Assembly: GCF_001571085.1 (NCBI RefSeq) | Contig: NZ_BCTC01000004.1 | Coordinates: 1 to 64,000 of the forward strand | Reading direction: 5' to 3' | DNA length: 64,000 nt | From: Azohydromonas lata NBRC 102462 | Lineage (GTDB): Bacteria; Pseudomonadota; Gammaproteobacteria; Burkholderiales; Burkholderiaceae_C | Shown: positions 19,635 through 31,129 of the stretch, piece after piece | How positions within the stretch are numbered: position 1 is the stretch's first letter | Layout: each line of letters opens with the position of its first letter | Program-made: the position numbers and the translations under genes | The notes under the pieces: generated by a model | Database searches by the model: none | Told to the model about the DNA's origin: nothing | The model's input: the letters and a program-made list of their open reading frames with translations, nothing else

Positions 19635-21155
19635 GTGGCACTGACCCGCTTTGACGACGCCGACGCCGCCGCGCAGTGGTTGCGCGCGCGCGTGACGGGC
19701 ACGCTGCGCAGCGACAGCCGCCTGGTGCGCGCGGGCGACGCCTTCATGGCCTGGCCCGGCGCGGCGCACGACGCGCGCCGCTTCGTGGCCGGCGCGCTGC
19801 AGGCCGGCGCGGCGGCCTGCCTGGTGGCCAGCGAGGGCGTGGAGGCCTTCGGCTTCGACGACGAGCGCATCGCCGCCGTCCCCGGGCTCAAGACCGCCGC
19901 CGGCGTGGTGGCCGACCGCTTCTTCGGCTCGCCCAGCCAGGCGCTGGACCTGGTGGCCGCCACCGGCACCAACGGCAAGACCTCCACGAGCTGGTGGACC
20001 GCGCAGGCCCTCACCGCGCTGCAGCGGCGCTGCGGCCTGGTGGGCACGCTGGGCATCGGCGAGCCGCCGCGCGCGGGCACGCAGGAAGACGCGCGCATCG
20101 AGTTCACCGGGCTGACCACGCCGGACCCGGTGAGCTTGCATGCCGGGCTGCGCCGCTTCGTGGACGAGGGCTTCAAGGCCTGCGCGCTGGAGGCCTCGTC
20201 CATCGGCCTGATCGAGCAGCGCCTGGCCGGCGCGCGCATCACGGTGGCGCTGTTCACCAACTTCACGCGCGACCACCTGGACTTCCACGGCTCCATGGCG
20301 TCGTACTGGGCCGCCAAGCGCATGCTCTTCGACTGGCCGGGGCTGCGCGCGGCCGTCGTCAACGTCGATGACGCGCAGGGCCAGGCGCTGGCGCGCGAGC
20401 TCGCCGGCAGCGGCCTGGCGCTGTGGACCTACTCGACGCGCGGCCCCGCGCGGCTGCGCGCGCAGGACCTGCGCTACGAGGCCGGCGGCCTGGCCTTCGA
20501 GATGGTGGAGGAGGGCGACGGCGCGGCGCTGCCCGTGCGCAGCCGCCTCATCGGCGACTACAACGCCAGCAACCTGCTCGCGGTGTTGGGCGGCCTGCGC
20601 GCGCTGGGCGTGCCGGCGCGGCAGGCGGCCGAGGTGGTGCCGCTGCTCACGCCCGTGCCGGGCCGCATGCAGCAGCTGCGCCTGGGCACAGGCGAGGCCG
20701 GCCCGGAAGTGGTGGTGGACTACGCCCACACGCCCGACGCGCTGGAGAAGGCGCTGGCGGCGCTGCGCCCGCTGGCGAGCGCGCGGGGCGGGCGGCTGTG
20801 CTGCGTGTTCGGTTGCGGCGGCGATCGCGACGCCACCAAGCGCCCCTTGATGGGCGCGATTGCACAACAGCTTGCAGATGATGTCGTTTTGACGAGCGAC
20901 AATCCGCGGTCCGAGTCACCGGGCGCCATCCTGGCGCAGATCGTGGCCGGGTTGCCGCACGGCGCCCGCGCCAAGGTCATCGAGGACCGCCGTGAGGCCA
21001 TTCTCGACGCGGTGCGCTCGGCAGCACCTGCCGACGTGTTGCTCATCGCCGGCAAGGGACACGAGGACTACCAGGACATCGGCGGCCGGAAGCTGCCCTT
21101 CTCCGATATCGACGAGGCGCTCGACGCGTTGCGGACGCGACAGGCGCAGCCATGA
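19635..21155 (+). CDS. murE: UDP-MurNAc-L-Ala-D-Glu:meso-diaminopimelate ligase
   Basis: A 506-residue cytoplasmic ATP-dependent ligase that adds the third stem residue. The Mur ligase P-loop is ATGTNGKTST, followed by EASSIGL and the HTPDALEKAL and GCGGDRD motifs. The specificity motif DNPR, which binds meso-diaminopimelate, is intact in TSDNPRSESP, so the wall is of the meso-DAP type. No ATG lies at the N-terminus; the GTG at 19635 has GGGAGG just upstream, with a second in-frame GTG at 19620 as an alternative. It is followed by an unusual 85-base gap before murF. Confidence 0.95.
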   Translation: MALTRFDDADAAAQWLRARVTGTLRSDSRLVRAGDAFMAWPGAAHDARRFVAGALQAGAAACLVASEGVEAFGFDDERIAAVPGLKTAAGVVADRFFGSPSQALDLVAATGTNGKTSTSWWTAQALTALQRRCGLVGTLGIGEPPRAGTQEDARIEFTGLTTPDPVSLHAGLRRFVDEGFKACALEASSIGLIEQRLAGARITVALFTNFTRDHLDFHGSMASYWAAKRMLFDWPGLRAAVVNVDDAQGQALARELAGSGLALWTYSTRGPARLRAQDLRYEAGGLAFEMVEEGDGAALPVRSRLIGDYNASNLLAVLGGLRALGVPARQAAEVVPLLTPVPGRMQQLRLGTGEAGPEVVVDYAHTPDALEKALAALRPLASARGGRLCCVFGCGGDRDATKRPLMGAIAQQLADDVVLTSDNPRSESPGAILAQIVAGLPHGARAKVIEDRREAILDAVRSAAPADVLLIAGKGHEDYQDIGGRKLPFSDIDEALDALRTRQAQP

Positions 21156-21240
21156 CTTACCAGACGAATCACCCTTCGACTTCGGCAGCTCGCCTCTTGG
21201 GCTGCCGTTCTGCGCTTCCCGGCTTTCATGGGAGGCGCGC

Positions 21241-22602
21241 ATGAGCATGCTGACGCTGCGCGAGGCGCAGTCGCTGCTGCCCGGCGCCACCCTGGTGGGT
21301 GCGCCGGACACCGTGATCGCGCGCGTGCACACCGACACCCGCACGCTGCAGCCGGGCGACCTGTTCGTCGCCCTGCGCGGCGAGCGCTTCGACGGGCATG
21401 ACCACCTGGCGGCCGCGCAGGCCGCCGGTGCCGCCGCCGCCATCGCCGAGCGCGCCCTGGACCCGGCCGCGCTGCCGGGCCTGCTGGTGCCGGACACGCT
21501 GACCGCGCTGCAGGCGCTGTCGGCCGCCTGGCGCGCGCGCTTCGAGGCGCTGCCGCTCGTCGCCGTCACGGGCAGCAACGGCAAGACCACCGTCACGCAG
21601 ATGACGGCCTCCATCCTGCGCGCCTGGCAAGGCGACGCGGCGCTGGGCACGGCCGGCAACTTCAACAACCACATCGGTGTGCCGCTGACGCTGCTGCGCC
21701 TGCGGCCTGAGCACCGCGCCGCGGTGGTCGAGCTGGGCATGAACCACCCTGGCGAGATCGCCGAGCTGGCCCGCCTGGCGCGGCCCACGGTGGCGCTGGT
21801 CAACAACGCGCAGCGCGAGCACCAGGAATTCATGGCCTCTGTGGAGGCCGTGGCGCGCGAGAACGGCAGCGTGATCGAGGCGCTGGGCGCCGGCGGCTGC
21901 GCCGTCTTCCCGGCCGACGACGCCTTCACGCCGCTGTGGACCGAGCTGGCCGGCGCGCGCCGCGTGCTGCGCTTTGGCCCCGGCGGCGAAGTCCGCGGCC
22001 AGGCGCAGTGGGTTGCGGACCACTGGTCGCTGGCGCTGGACACGCCCATGGGCTCGGCGCGGCTGGCGCTGCGCATGCCCGGCGAGCACAACGTGCGCAA
22101 CGCGCTGGCCGCCGCGGCCTGCGCGCTGGCCGCAGGCGCCCCGCTGGCGGCCGTGGTGCAGGGCCTTGAGGCCTTCCAGCCCGTGGCCGGCCGCTCGCAG
22201 CTCAAGAAGCTGCTGCGCGGCGGCGCCGAGTGCACGCTGGTGGACGACAGCTACAACGCCAACCCCGACTCCGTGCGCGCGGCCATCGAGCTGCTGGCGG
22301 CGCTGCCCGCGCCGCGGGCGCTGCTGCTGGGCGACATGGGCGAGGTCGGCGACCAGGGCCCGGCCTTCCATGCCGAGGTCGGCGCGCTGGCCGCGCAACG
22401 CGGCATCGAGCACTTCTGGTGCGCGGGCACGCTGTGCGCGCACGCGGCCCAGGCCTACGGCGCCGGGGCGCGGCACTTCGCCTCGACCGAGGCGCTGCTG
22501 GACGCCGTGCCGGCGCTGCCGCAGGTGCCGTCCGTGCTGGTCAAGGGCTCGCGCTTCATGCGCATGGAGCGCGTGCTCCCGTTGCTCGGGGAGGTGCGCT
22601 GA
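21241..22602 (+). CDS. murF: UDP-MurNAc-tripeptide:D-Ala-D-Ala ligase
   Basis: A 453-residue cytoplasmic Mur ligase that attaches D-Ala-D-Ala to complete the UDP-MurNAc-pentapeptide. Motifs: the N-terminal [15 protein letters not shown] block that binds the uridine part, the P-loop [19 protein letters not shown], the [10 protein letters not shown] block and [10 protein letters not shown] in the C-terminal domain. The ATG at 21241 is preceded by GGGAGG; another ATG at 21247 is less well placed. The stop overlaps the mraY start by one base (TGATG). Confidence 0.96.
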   Translation: MSMLTLREAQSLLPGATLVGAPDTVIARVHTDTRTLQPGDLFVALRGERFDGHDHLAAAQAAGAAAAIAERALDPAALPGLLVPDTLTALQALSAAWRARFEALPLVAVTGSNGKTTVTQMTASILRAWQGDAALGTAGNFNNHIGVPLTLLRLRPEHRAAVVELGMNHPGEIAELARLARPTVALVNNAQREHQEFMASVEAVARENGSVIEALGAGGCAVFPADDAFTPLWTELAGARRVLRFGPGGEVRGQAQWVADHWSLALDTPMGSARLALRMPGEHNVRNALAAAACALAAGAPLAAVVQGLEAFQPVAGRSQLKKLLRGGAECTLVDDSYNANPDSVRAAIELLAALPAPRALLLGDMGEVGDQGPAFHAEVGALAAQRGIEHFWCAGTLCAHAAQAYGAGARHFASTEALLDAVPALPQVPSVLVKGSRFMRMERVLPLLGEVR

Positions 22603-23783
22603 TGCTGCTCCTGCTGACGCAATGGCTGGCCGAGCGCTTCCCGGAGGCCCTGGGATTCCTGCGCGTGTTCCAGTATTTGACGCTGCGCGCGCTCATGGCC
22701 GCCATGACCGCGCTGCTCATCGGCATCGGCTTTGGCCCGCTGGTCATCCGCAAGCTCGCCGAGCTCAAGATCGGCCAGCCCATACGCGAGTACGGCGTCG
22801 CGGCCCATATGGTCAAGAGCGGCACGCCCACCATGGGCGGCGTGCTCATCCTCATCGGCATCGCCGTGTCCACGCTGCTGTGGTTCGACTGGGCCAACCG
22901 CTTCGTGTGGATCGTGATGATCGTCACCTTCGGCTTCGGCGCCATCGGCTGGGTCGACGACTGGCGCAAGGTCGTGCACAAGAACCCGGAAGGCATGCGC
23001 TCGCGCGAGAAGTACTTCTGGCAGTCGCTCATCGGCCTGGTGGCGGCCATCTACCTGGCCTTCAGCGTGAGCGAAGTGTCGGCCATGCGCGTGATCGAGC
23101 TGTTCATGCGCTGGGTGGCCAGCGGCTTCTCCAACTCGCTGCCGCCCAAGGCGGACCTGATCGTCCCCTTCTTCAAGACGGTGAGCTATCCGCTGGGCGT
23201 GTTCGGCTTCATCGCGCTGACCTACGTGGTCATCGTGGGCAGCTCTAACGCGGTCAACCTCACCGACGGGCTGGACGGGCTGGCCATCATGCCGGTAGTG
23301 ATGGTGGGCGCCTCGCTGGGCGTGTTCGCCTACGTCACGGGCAGCGCGGTGTACAGCCGCTACCTGCTGTTCCCCTACATCCCGGGCGCGGGCGAGCTGC
23401 TGGTGTTCACCTCGGCCATGGCCGGGGCGGGGCTGGCCTTCCTGTGGTTCAACGCGCATCCGGCCGAGGTGTTCATGGGCGACGTGGGCGCGCTGGCGCT
23501 GGGCGGCGCGCTGGGCACCATCGCCGTGATCACGCGCCAGGAAATCGTGCTGGCGGTCATGGGCGGCGTGTTCGTGGTGGAGGCGCTGTCGGTCATGGCC
23601 CAGGTGAGCTGGTTCAAGTACACCAAGAAGCGCTTCGGCGTTGGGCGGCGCATCTTCCTCATGGCGCCGCTGCACCACCACTTCGAAAAATCCGGGTGGA
23701 AGGAGACGCAGGTCGTCATCCGCTTCTGGATCATCACCATGCTGCTGTGCCTGCTGGGCCTGGCCACGCTGAAGCTGCGCTGA
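22602..23783 (+). CDS. mraY: phospho-MurNAc-pentapeptide translocase (lipid I synthase)
   Basis: A 393-residue polytopic inner-membrane enzyme that moves phospho-MurNAc-pentapeptide from UDP onto undecaprenyl phosphate. About ten hydrophobic helices are visible. Conserved catalytic motifs include the GTPTMGG loop, GWVDDWRK with the adjacent acidic pair, [13 protein letters not shown], and [12 protein letters not shown], plus the MAPLHHHFE histidine motif near the C-terminus. Size is a little above E. coli MraY. It overlaps murF by one base and is followed by murD after 10 bases. Confidence 0.97.
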   Translation: MLLLLTQWLAERFPEALGFLRVFQYLTLRALMAAMTALLIGIGFGPLVIRKLAELKIGQPIREYGVAAHMVKSGTPTMGGVLILIGIAVSTLLWFDWANRFVWIVMIVTFGFGAIGWVDDWRKVVHKNPEGMRSREKYFWQSLIGLVAAIYLAFSVSEVSAMRVIELFMRWVASGFSNSLPPKADLIVPFFKTVSYPLGVFGFIALTYVVIVGSSNAVNLTDGLDGLAIMPVVMVGASLGVFAYVTGSAVYSRYLLFPYIPGAGELLVFTSAMAGAGLAFLWFNAHPAEVFMGDVGALALGGALGTIAVITRQEIVLAVMGGVFVVEALSVMAQVSWFKYTKKRFGVGRRIFLMAPLHHHFEKSGWKETQVVIRFWIITMLLCLLGLATLKLR

Positions 23784-23793
23784 GAAACCGGCC

Positions 23794-25548
23794 ATGAGCT
23801 CCTCCTCCGCTTCCACCCTGGCTTCCCCCACTGCCGCGGCCACGGCGCCCATGACCTCGCTGCAGGGCCAGCAGGTGCTGGTGCTGGGCTTGGGCGACTC
23901 GGGCCTGGCCATGGCGCGCTGGTGCGCCGCGCACGGCGCGCAGGTGCGGGTGTGGGACTCGCGCGCGCAGCCGCCGCAGGCCGCGGCGCTCAAGGCGCAG
24001 TGGCCCGCCGTGCCGGTGTTCAGCGGCGAGCTGGCACTGTCGCAACTGCAGGGGCTGCAACTGCTGCTCAAGAGCCCGGGCCTGTCGCCGCACGACGAGC
24101 GCATCGAGCCGCTGCTCAGCGCCGCGCGCGCCATGGGCGTGCGCATCGAGGGCGAGCTGGGCCTGTTCGCCCGCGCGCTGGCCGCGCTCAAGGAGCGCGA
24201 CGGCTACGCGCCGCGCGTGCTGGCCATCACCGGCACCAACGGCAAGACCACGGTCACCTCGCTGACCTCGCTGCTGCTGCGCCGCTGCGACATGCGCGTG
24301 GCCACCGCCGGCAACATCGGCCCAACGCTGCTGGACACGCTGGCCCAGGCGCTGGCGCAGGAAATTTTTCCGAAGCCGCCGGTGCCGGAAACGGAAGAGG
24401 GCGCCGAGGCCATCCCGGCCGAGACCGAGGTGGCTGAAGGCGCCAACGCCGTTGCGCCGGTCGCGGCCGGGGCCGCCGACGACGTGAACCTGCCGCCGGC
24501 GCCCCCGCCGGCGCCCGTGTTCTCGCATCTGCCCGACGCCTGGGTGCTGGAGCTCTCCAGCTTCCAGCTCGATGGCGTGCAGGGCTTCGAGCCGGATGCC
24601 GCCGTGGTGCTCAACGTCACCCAGGACCACCTGGACTGGCACGGCGACATGGCCGCCTACGCCCGCGCCAAGGCCGCCATCTACGGCCGCGAGGCGGTGA
24701 TGGTGGTCAACCGCGACGACCCGGCTGTGGAAGCCATGGTGCCGGCGCCCACCGTGGTCAAGGCCGCGGTGCGCGGCGGGCGCCCGCGCGTGGTCTCGCG
24801 CCGCGTGGTGCGCTTTGGCCTGGACGCCCCGCGCGCCGCGGGCGACTTTGGCCTGGTCGAGGAGCGTGGCGTGGCCTGGCTGGTGCGCGCCCAGGGCGAC
24901 GAGGACCCCGGCCCGCGCCGCCGCCGCGACGAGCAGACCGAGATCCGCCTGCAGCGCCTCATGCCCGCCGACGCGCTGCGCATCCGCGGGCGCCACAACG
25001 CCGCCAACGCCCTGGCCGCGCTGGCGCTGGCCAGCGCCGTGGGCTGCCCCATGGGGCCCATGCTGCACGGGCTGCGCGAGTACCGCGGCGAGCCGCACCG
25101 CGTGGAGCCGGTGGGCATGGTGGGCGGCGTCGAGGCCTTCGACGACAGCAAGGGCACCAACGTCGGCGCCACCGTGGCCGCGCTCAACGGCCTGGGCTCC
25201 GACCGCGACCCGGCCAAGCTGCTGCTCATCCTGGGCGGCGACGGCAAGGGCCAGGACTTCGCGCCGCTGGCCCCTCCCATGGGCCGCTACGCGCGTGCCG
25301 TGGCCCTCATAGGCCGCGACGCCCCCGCGCTGCAGGAGGCGCTGTCCGGCACCGGCGTGCCCATGCAGCGCTTTGACACGCTTGAATCCGCCACCGCCTG
25401 GTGCTTCCAGCAGGCGCGCGAGGGCGACGCCGTGCTGCTGAGCCCGGCCTGCGCCAGCCTGGACATGTTCCGCAACTACGCCCATCGCGCCGAGGTGTTC
25501 GTGAACGCCGTGGCCGAGCTGGCGGCCGAGCGAGGGGAGTCGCTGTGA
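23794..25548 (+). CDS. murD: UDP-MurNAc-L-Ala:D-Glu ligase, enlarged
   Basis: A 584-residue ligase adding D-Glu, far longer than E. coli MurD (about 440). The UDP-binding N-domain begins around residue 23 ([14 protein letters not shown]), the P-loop is GTNGKTT at 147-153, and the [10 protein letters not shown] and EPHRVE, DDSKGTN motifs are present. The extra length comes from a Pro/Ala/Glu-rich insert of about 50 residues (192-242), an Arg-rich insert at about 323-340 and a charged stretch at about 368-385. The first 20 residues are low-complexity, so the ATG for M20 is a possible alternative start. The stop overlaps the ftsW GTG start (GTGA). Confidence 0.95.
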   Translation: MSSSSASTLASPTAAATAPMTSLQGQQVLVLGLGDSGLAMARWCAAHGAQVRVWDSRAQPPQAAALKAQWPAVPVFSGELALSQLQGLQLLLKSPGLSPHDERIEPLLSAARAMGVRIEGELGLFARALAALKERDGYAPRVLAITGTNGKTTVTSLTSLLLRRCDMRVATAGNIGPTLLDTLAQALAQEIFPKPPVPETEEGAEAIPAETEVAEGANAVAPVAAGAADDVNLPPAPPPAPVFSHLPDAWVLELSSFQLDGVQGFEPDAAVVLNVTQDHLDWHGDMAAYARAKAAIYGREAVMVVNRDDPAVEAMVPAPTVVKAAVRGGRPRVVSRRVVRFGLDAPRAAGDFGLVEERGVAWLVRAQGDEDPGPRRRRDEQTEIRLQRLMPADALRIRGRHNAANALAALALASAVGCPMGPMLHGLREYRGEPHRVEPVGMVGGVEAFDDSKGTNVGATVAALNGLGSDRDPAKLLLILGGDGKGQDFAPLAPPMGRYARAVALIGRDAPALQEALSGTGVPMQRFDTLESATAWCFQQAREGDAVLLSPACASLDMFRNYAHRAEVFVNAVAELAAERGESL

Positions 25549-26789
25549 AAGCCTTCGAGTGGCTGCGCAAGCTCGTGCCCACGCGCGCCGCGGCGCGCGC
25601 GTATTCGCTGCCCGTGCGCGACTTCGTCCGCACGGGGCCCTCGCAGCCCGCGCGGCTTTCGGGCTTTGACCAGGGCCTGCTGTGGGTCACGGTGGGGCTG
25701 CTGGCGCTTGGGCTGGTGATGGTCTATTCGGCCACCGTGGCGCTGCCGGACAACCCGCGCTTTGCCCGCTACACGCCGACTTACTTCCTGATTCGCCACC
25801 TGGCCTCGCTGGGCATCGGCTTCGTGGCCGCGCTGCTGGTGGTGCAGGTGCCCATCGCGCAGTGGGAGAAGTGGGCCCCCTACCTCTTCATCGCCTCGCT
25901 GGTCGGCCTGGTCGTGGTGCTGATTCCGCACGTGGGCCTGTCGGTCAACGGCGCGCGGCGCTGGATACCGCTGGGCATCATGAACTTCCAGCCCAGCGAG
26001 GCGGCCAAGGTCGGCATCGCCATGTACGCCGCGAGCTACATGGTGCGCAAGATGGACATCAAGGAGCGCTTCTTCAAGGCGGTGCTCCCCATGGCCGTGG
26101 CGCTGGCCCTCATCGGCGTGCTGCTGCTGGCCGAGCCGGACATGGGCGCTTTCATCGTGATCGCCACGGTGGCGCTGGGCATCCTGTTCCTGGGCGGCGT
26201 CAACGGCCGCATGTTCTTCCTGAGCGTGGCCGTGCTGGTGGGCGCCTTCGTCCTGATGATCGTGTTCAGCGAATTCCGTCGCCAGCGCATCTTTGCCTAC
26301 CTCGACCCCTGGGACGAGAAGTACGCGCAGGGCAAGGCCTACCAGCTCACGCACTCGCTCATCGCCATTGGCCGCGGCGAAATTACGGGCCAGGGCCTGG
26401 GCAACAGCGTGGAGAAGCTGCACTACCTGCCGGAGGCGCACACCGACTTCCTGCTGGCCGTGGTGGGCGAGGAGCTGGGCTTCATCGGCGTGGCGGTGGT
26501 GATCTTTGCCTTCTTCTGGCTGGCGCGGCGCATCTTTCACATCGGCCGCCAGGCCATCGCGCTGGACCGCGTCTTCGCCGGCCTCATGACGCAGGGCATA
26601 GGCATCTGGATGGGCGGTCAGGCCTTCATCAACATGGGCGTGAACCTGGGCCTGCTGCCCACCAAGGGGCTGACACTGCCGCTCATGAGCTACGGCGGTT
26701 CGGCCATCCTCATGAACCTGGTGGCGCTGGCCATCGTGTTGCGCGTGGACATGGAGAACCGGCAGCTCATGAAGGGAGGGCGGACATGA
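25545..26789 (+). CDS. ftsW: septal peptidoglycan glycosyltransferase FtsW
   Basis: A 414-residue SEDS-family polymerase that links lipid II into septal glycan strands with FtsI. Ten hydrophobic helices are visible from residue about 45 onward after an Arg-rich cytoplasmic tail. Signature sequences include GLVMVYSAT in helix 1, GARRWI, FQPSE, EPDMGAF, the large periplasmic loop with the catalytic-region [43 protein letters not shown] and the final [10 protein letters not shown]. The GTG start overlaps the murD stop by four bases and the stop overlaps the murG start by four. Confidence 0.96.
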   Translation: MKAFEWLRKLVPTRAAARAYSLPVRDFVRTGPSQPARLSGFDQGLLWVTVGLLALGLVMVYSATVALPDNPRFARYTPTYFLIRHLASLGIGFVAALLVVQVPIAQWEKWAPYLFIASLVGLVVVLIPHVGLSVNGARRWIPLGIMNFQPSEAAKVGIAMYAASYMVRKMDIKERFFKAVLPMAVALALIGVLLLAEPDMGAFIVIATVALGILFLGGVNGRMFFLSVAVLVGAFVLMIVFSEFRRQRIFAYLDPWDEKYAQGKAYQLTHSLIAIGRGEITGQGLGNSVEKLHYLPEAHTDFLLAVVGEELGFIGVAVVIFAFFWLARRIFHIGRQAIALDRVFAGLMTQGIGIWMGGQAFINMGVNLGLLPTKGLTLPLMSYGGSAILMNLVALAIVLRVDMENRQLMKGGRT

Positions 26790-27865
26790 ACCGCCACCTC
26801 GTCATCATGGCCGCCGGCACGGGCGGCCACGTCATTCCGGGCCTGGCCGTGGCGCGCGAGATGCAGCAGCGCGGCTGGAGCGTGAGCTGGCTGGGCACGC
26901 CCGCGGGCATGGAGAACCGGCTGGTGCCGCCCTCCGGCATCGCGCTGGACCGCGTCGGCTTCAGCGGGCTGCGCGGCAAGGGCCTGATGCACACGCTCAC
27001 CGGCGGCATGCGGCTGTTGAAGGCCTTCGCCGAGTGCCTGGGCATCCTGCGCCGCCGCCGTGCCGACGCGGTGCTGGGCATGGGCGGCTACGTGTGCTTC
27101 CCCGGCGGCATGATGGCCGCGGCGCTGGGCAAGCCGCTGGTGCTGGTCAACGCCGACGCGGCGCTGCTGCTGAGCAACAAGGCGCTGCTGCCCGTGGCCG
27201 ACGGCGTGGCCTTCGGCTTCGAGGGCCAGGCCGCCACGGCCACCAGGCGCGCCACCGTCACCGGCAACCCGGTGCGCGCCGAGATCGAGGCGCTGCCCGC
27301 CCCCGAGGCCCGCTTCGCCGGCCGCCAGGGCCCCCTGCGGCTGCTGGTGGTGGGCGGCAGCCTGGGCGCCAAGGTGCTCAACGAGACGCTGCCCGCGGCG
27401 CTGGCGCTGCTGCAGCCCGCGCAGCGCCCGCAGGTCACGCACCAGACCGGCATGGCCCACATCGACAGCGTGCGCGCGGCCTATGACCAGGCCGGCGTGC
27501 AGGCCGAGCTGCTGCCCTTCATCGACGACATGGCGCAGCGCCTGGCCGATTGCGACGTGGTGCTGTGCCGCGCCGGCGCCGTCACCGTGAGCGAGCTGTG
27601 CGCCGCCGGCGTGGCCAGCATCCTCGTCCCGCTCATCGTCAGCACCACTTCGCACCAGCGCGACAACGCCGCCTACATGGCGCAGCACGGCGCGGCGGTG
27701 CACCTGCCGCAAGTCGAGCTCTCGCCGGCCGCGCTGGCGCAGCGCCTGGCCGCGCTGCAGCGCCCGCAACTGCTGGACATGGCCCGCCAGGCCCGCGCGC
27801 TGGCCCGCCCGCGCGCCGCCGCGCGCGTGGCCGACACCATAGAAAAGCTCGTCAACAAGACATGA
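26786..27865 (+). CDS. murG: lipid II synthase (UDP-GlcNAc transferase)
   Basis: A 359-residue peripheral membrane GT-B enzyme that adds GlcNAc to lipid I to give lipid II. The N-terminal glycine-rich loop is [13 protein letters not shown], a second is [10 protein letters not shown], and the acceptor-to-donor hinge and UDP-GlcNAc site carry [23 protein letters not shown] and the [10 protein letters not shown] motif. Length is normal for the family. The ATG overlaps the ftsW stop and the stop overlaps murC, both by ATGA. Confidence 0.97.
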   Translation: MNRHLVIMAAGTGGHVIPGLAVAREMQQRGWSVSWLGTPAGMENRLVPPSGIALDRVGFSGLRGKGLMHTLTGGMRLLKAFAECLGILRRRRADAVLGMGGYVCFPGGMMAAALGKPLVLVNADAALLLSNKALLPVADGVAFGFEGQAATATRRATVTGNPVRAEIEALPAPEARFAGRQGPLRLLVVGGSLGAKVLNETLPAALALLQPAQRPQVTHQTGMAHIDSVRAAYDQAGVQAELLPFIDDMAQRLADCDVVLCRAGAVTVSELCAAGVASILVPLIVSTTSHQRDNAAYMAQHGAAVHLPQVELSPAALAQRLAALQRPQLLDMARQARALARPRAAARVADTIEKLVNKT

Positions 27866-29277
27866 AACACGCCGTCAAGCACATTCACTTCGTAGGCATA
27901 GGCGGCGCCGGGATGAGCGGCATCGCCGAGATCCTGCACAACCTGGGCTACGTGGTCTCGGGCTCCGACCAGTCCGACAGCGCCACCACGCGCCGCCTGG
28001 CCTCGCTGGGCATCCGCGTCTTCACCGGCCACGAGGCCTCGCAGATCGAGGGCGCCCAGGCCGTGGTGACCTCCACCGCCGTGCGCGGCGACAACCCCGA
28101 GGTGATCGCCGCGCGCGCGCGCCGCATCCCCGTGGTGCCGCGCGCCACCATGCTGGCCGAGCTCATGCGGCTCAAGGCCGGCATCGCCATCGCCGGCACC
28201 CACGGCAAGACCACCACCACCTCGCTGGTCACCAGCGTGCTGGCCGAGGCCGGGCTGGACCCCACCTTCGTCATCGGCGGCAAGCTCAACAGCGCCGGCG
28301 CCAACTCCGCGCTGGGCAAGGGCGAGCACATCGTGGTGGAGGCCGACGAGAGCGACGCCTCCTTCCTCAACCTCAGTCCCGTGCTGTGCGTCGTCACCAA
28401 CATCGACGCCGACCACATGGACACCTACGGCCACGACTTCGCGCGGCTCAAGGGCGCCTTCGTCGAGTTCCTGCACCGCATGCCCTTCTACGGCGCGGCC
28501 GTGCTGTGCGGCGACGACCCCGGCGTGCGCTCCATCATGCCCATGGTGTCGCGCCCCATCGTGAGCTACGGCTTCGGCGACGACGTGCAGGTGCAGGCCG
28601 TGGACGTGCAGGCGCTGCCCGGCGGGCAGATGCGCTTCACCGTGCGCCGGCGCAACGGCGAGAAGCTGCCGGACCTGCGCATCACGCTCAACCTGCCCGG
28701 CGAGCACAACGTGCGCAACGCGCTGGCGGCCATCGCCGTGGCCACCGAGCTGGAGATCCCCGACGCCCCCATCGCCGCCGCGCTGGCCAAGTTCGGCGGC
28801 GTGGGCCGGCGCTTCCAGCGCTACGGCGAGCTGCAGGGCGCGCAGGGCTGCTTCACGCTCATCGACGACTACGGCCACCACCCCGTGGAGATGGCCGCGG
28901 TGCTGTCGGCCGCGCGCGGCGCCTTCCCCGGCCGCCGCTTGGTGCTGGCCTTCCAGCCGCACCGCTACACCCGCACGCGCGACTGCTTCGAGGATTTCGT
29001 GAAGGTCATGGGCCAGGCCGACGCGGTGCTGCTCACCGAGGTCTACGCCGCGGGCGAGGGCCCCATCGTGGCCGCCGACGGCCGCAGCCTGGCGCGCGCG
29101 CTGCGCGTGGCGGGCAAGACCGACCCGGTGTTCGTGGACGACGTGGCCGAGCTGCCCCAGGCCATCGCCGACTTCGTGCGCGAGGGCGACGTGGTCATCT
29201 CCATGGGGGCGGGCTCCATTGGCACCGTGCCGGGCCGCCTGGCCGAGATGCTGCCCGCCGGGCAGCGCAGCGAGTAA
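27862..29277 (+). CDS. murC: UDP-MurNAc:L-alanine ligase
   Basis: A 471-residue cytoplasmic ligase that starts the peptide stem by adding L-Ala. Motifs: the N-terminal dinucleotide-type [14 protein letters not shown] loop, GSDQSDS, the P-loop [30 protein letters not shown], and the C-domain [10 protein letters not shown] and [10 protein letters not shown]. All are intact. It overlaps murG by four bases and is followed by ddl after 10 bases. Confidence 0.97.
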   Translation: MKHAVKHIHFVGIGGAGMSGIAEILHNLGYVVSGSDQSDSATTRRLASLGIRVFTGHEASQIEGAQAVVTSTAVRGDNPEVIAARARRIPVVPRATMLAELMRLKAGIAIAGTHGKTTTTSLVTSVLAEAGLDPTFVIGGKLNSAGANSALGKGEHIVVEADESDASFLNLSPVLCVVTNIDADHMDTYGHDFARLKGAFVEFLHRMPFYGAAVLCGDDPGVRSIMPMVSRPIVSYGFGDDVQVQAVDVQALPGGQMRFTVRRRNGEKLPDLRITLNLPGEHNVRNALAAIAVATELEIPDAPIAAALAKFGGVGRRFQRYGELQGAQGCFTLIDDYGHHPVEMAAVLSAARGAFPGRRLVLAFQPHRYTRTRDCFEDFVKVMGQADAVLLTEVYAAGEGPIVAADGRSLARALRVAGKTDPVFVDDVAELPQAIADFVREGDVVISMGAGSIGTVPGRLAEMLPAGQRSE

Positions 29278-29287
29278 GAGACGCGAC

Positions 29288-30274
29288 ATGGCAAACGCGA
29301 ACGCGAACGTGAACGTGGACGTGAAGGCGCTGGGCAAGGTCGCCGTCCTTATGGGTGGCAGCTCGGCCGAGCGCGACATCTCCCTGATGTCGGGCTCCGG
29401 CGTGCTGCAGGCGCTGCAGTCGCAGGGCGTGGACGCCCAGGCCTTCGATCCGGCCGAGCGCCCTTTGGCCGAGCTCAAGAGCGAGGGCTTCAAGCGCTGC
29501 TTCATCGCGCTGCACGGCCGCCACGGCGAGGACGGCACGGTGCAGGGCGCGCTGGAGCTCATGGGCATCGCCTACACCGGCTCCGGCGTGATGGCCAGCG
29601 CCATCGCCATGGACAAGGTGATGACCAAGCGCGTGTGGGCCGCCGAGGGCCTGCCCCTGCCGCGCCAGGTGGTGCTGCGCCGCCAGGACTGCAGCCCCGG
29701 GCGCATCGCCGCGGCGGTGGCCGAGCTGGGCCTGCCGCTCATCGTCAAGCCGCCGCACGAGGGCAGCTCGCTGGGCATGACCAAGGTGGAGCAGGCCTCG
29801 CAGATGGCCGCCGCGGTGGAGCTGGCCGCGCGCCACGACGCCGTGGTGCTGTGCGAGGAGTTCATCGCGGGCGCCGAGCTGACCTGCCCGGTGCTGGGCG
29901 AGGGCGACGCCGCGCGCGCGCTGCCCGTCATCCGCATCGTCCCGCCGGCCGCGGGCTACGACTACAACAACAAGTACTTCACCGACGAGGTGAAGTACCT
30001 CGTGCCCAGCGGGCTGGAGCCCGCGCTGGAAGCCGAGGTGCAAGGCATCGTGCTGCGCGCCTACCGCGCGCTGGGCTGCCGCGGCTGGGGCCGCGCCGAC
30101 CTGATGCTGCGCGCACGTGACAACAAGCCCTTCCTGCTGGAGATGAACACCTCTCCGGGCATGACGGGCCACTCCCTGGTGCCCATGTCGGCCCGCGCCG
30201 CAGGCATGAGCTACGAACAGCTCTGCCTGCACCTGCTGTCGCAGGCGGCGCTGGACGGCGGCGCGCGGGGCTGA
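29288..30274 (+). CDS. ddl: D-alanine:D-alanine ligase
   Basis: A 328-residue ATP-grasp enzyme that makes the D-Ala-D-Ala dipeptide used by MurF. The N-terminal [14 protein letters not shown], the ATP-binding [11 protein letters not shown], the Mg-binding RADLM and the [15 protein letters not shown] motif are all present, the last two in the usual place near the C-terminus. A string of alternating Asn with Ala or Val at residues 3-12 comes from a short hexamer-like repeat at 29291-29320, absent from typical Ddl N-termini. The start is preceded by AAGAG. Sits in the standard place after murC; the ftsQ start follows after 22 bases. Confidence 0.96.
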   Translation: MANANANVNVDVKALGKVAVLMGGSSAERDISLMSGSGVLQALQSQGVDAQAFDPAERPLAELKSEGFKRCFIALHGRHGEDGTVQGALELMGIAYTGSGVMASAIAMDKVMTKRVWAAEGLPLPRQVVLRRQDCSPGRIAAAVAELGLPLIVKPPHEGSSLGMTKVEQASQMAAAVELAARHDAVVLCEEFIAGAELTCPVLGEGDAARALPVIRIVPPAAGYDYNNKYFTDEVKYLVPSGLEPALEAEVQGIVLRAYRALGCRGWGRADLMLRARDNKPFLLEMNTSPGMTGHSLVPMSARAAGMSYEQLCLHLLSQAALDGGARG

Positions 30275-30296
30275 AGGCGCAGGAGCACACACGACC

Positions 30297-31112
30297 ATGG
30301 CTGCTCGTGCAACGGCCCCGCTGCCGCCCGATGTGCGGCTCACCAACGCGGTGGCCAGCCTGATCTACGCGCTGGTGGTGCTGGCGGTGCTGGCGGCCGT
30401 GGCCCAGTGGGCCTCGCGCTTGCCCCTGTTCGCGCTGCGCGTGGTCAGCGTGGACGGCGAGATCGAACGCAGCAACCCCGTGCAGCTTCGCAACGAGGCG
30501 GTGCCGCAGTTGCGGGGCAACTTCTTCACGCTGGACCTGCAGGCCGCGCGCGAGGCTTTCGAGGCGCTGCCCTGGGTGCGGCAGGCGGTGCTGCACCGCG
30601 TCTTCCCCAACCGGCTGGAGGTGCGGCTGCTGGAGCACCGCGCCGCGGCCATTTGGGCCGGCAACGAGGACGAGGGCGACCGCCTGGTGAGCACGCAGGG
30701 CGAAATCTTCGACGCCAACGTGGGCGACGTCGAGGACGAGGGGTTGCCCATCTTCGAAGGCCCCGAGGACAGCGCCGCGCGCATGCTCGGGCTGCAGGCG
30801 CGGCTGGCGCCGGTATTCGAGCCGCTGGGCGGCATCAAGCGGCTCAAGCTCAGCCAGCGCGGCTCCTGGAGCGTGGAGCTCGGCGGCGCCAGCGGCCTGG
30901 ACGTCAGCGGTGCGCGCGTGGAATTGGGCCGCGGCACCGACGTGGACATCGCCGCGCGCGGCGAGCGCTTTGTGCGAACGCTGCCGCAGGTCACGGCCAA
31001 CTACGGCCGGCCGCTGCAGTATGCCGACCTTCGCCACAAGGACGGCTACGTGGTTCGGCTGCATGGAATCTCGACCACGCTGACCGCGACGTCAGCGAAG
31101 AAAACCAAATAA
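30297..31112 (+). CDS. ftsQ: cell division protein FtsQ
   Basis: A 271-residue bitopic divisome protein. After about 20 cytoplasmic residues one membrane helix spans about 22-42, then a periplasmic POTRA domain starts (LRVVSVDGEIE) and the beta-rich FtsQ domain follows with the PWVRQAVLHRVFPNRLEVRLLEHRAAAIW block. FtsQ links the Z-ring-associated proteins to FtsL and FtsB. The position between ddl and ftsA is canonical. The C-terminus ends in a short Lys-rich tail. Confidence 0.94.
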   Translation: MAARATAPLPPDVRLTNAVASLIYALVVLAVLAAVAQWASRLPLFALRVVSVDGEIERSNPVQLRNEAVPQLRGNFFTLDLQAAREAFEALPWVRQAVLHRVFPNRLEVRLLEHRAAAIWAGNEDEGDRLVSTQGEIFDANVGDVEDEGLPIFEGPEDSAARMLGLQARLAPVFEPLGGIKRLKLSQRGSWSVELGGASGLDVSGARVELGRGTDVDIAARGERFVRTLPQVTANYGRPLQYADLRHKDGYVVRLHGISTTLTATSAKKTK

Positions 31113-31129
31113 GGGCAGGCAGGCAAGCA

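Noticed and set aside
21156-21240. Small gene or regulatory RNA between murE and murF
   Set aside because: The 85-base gap shows no hairpin with a T-run and no conserved frame.
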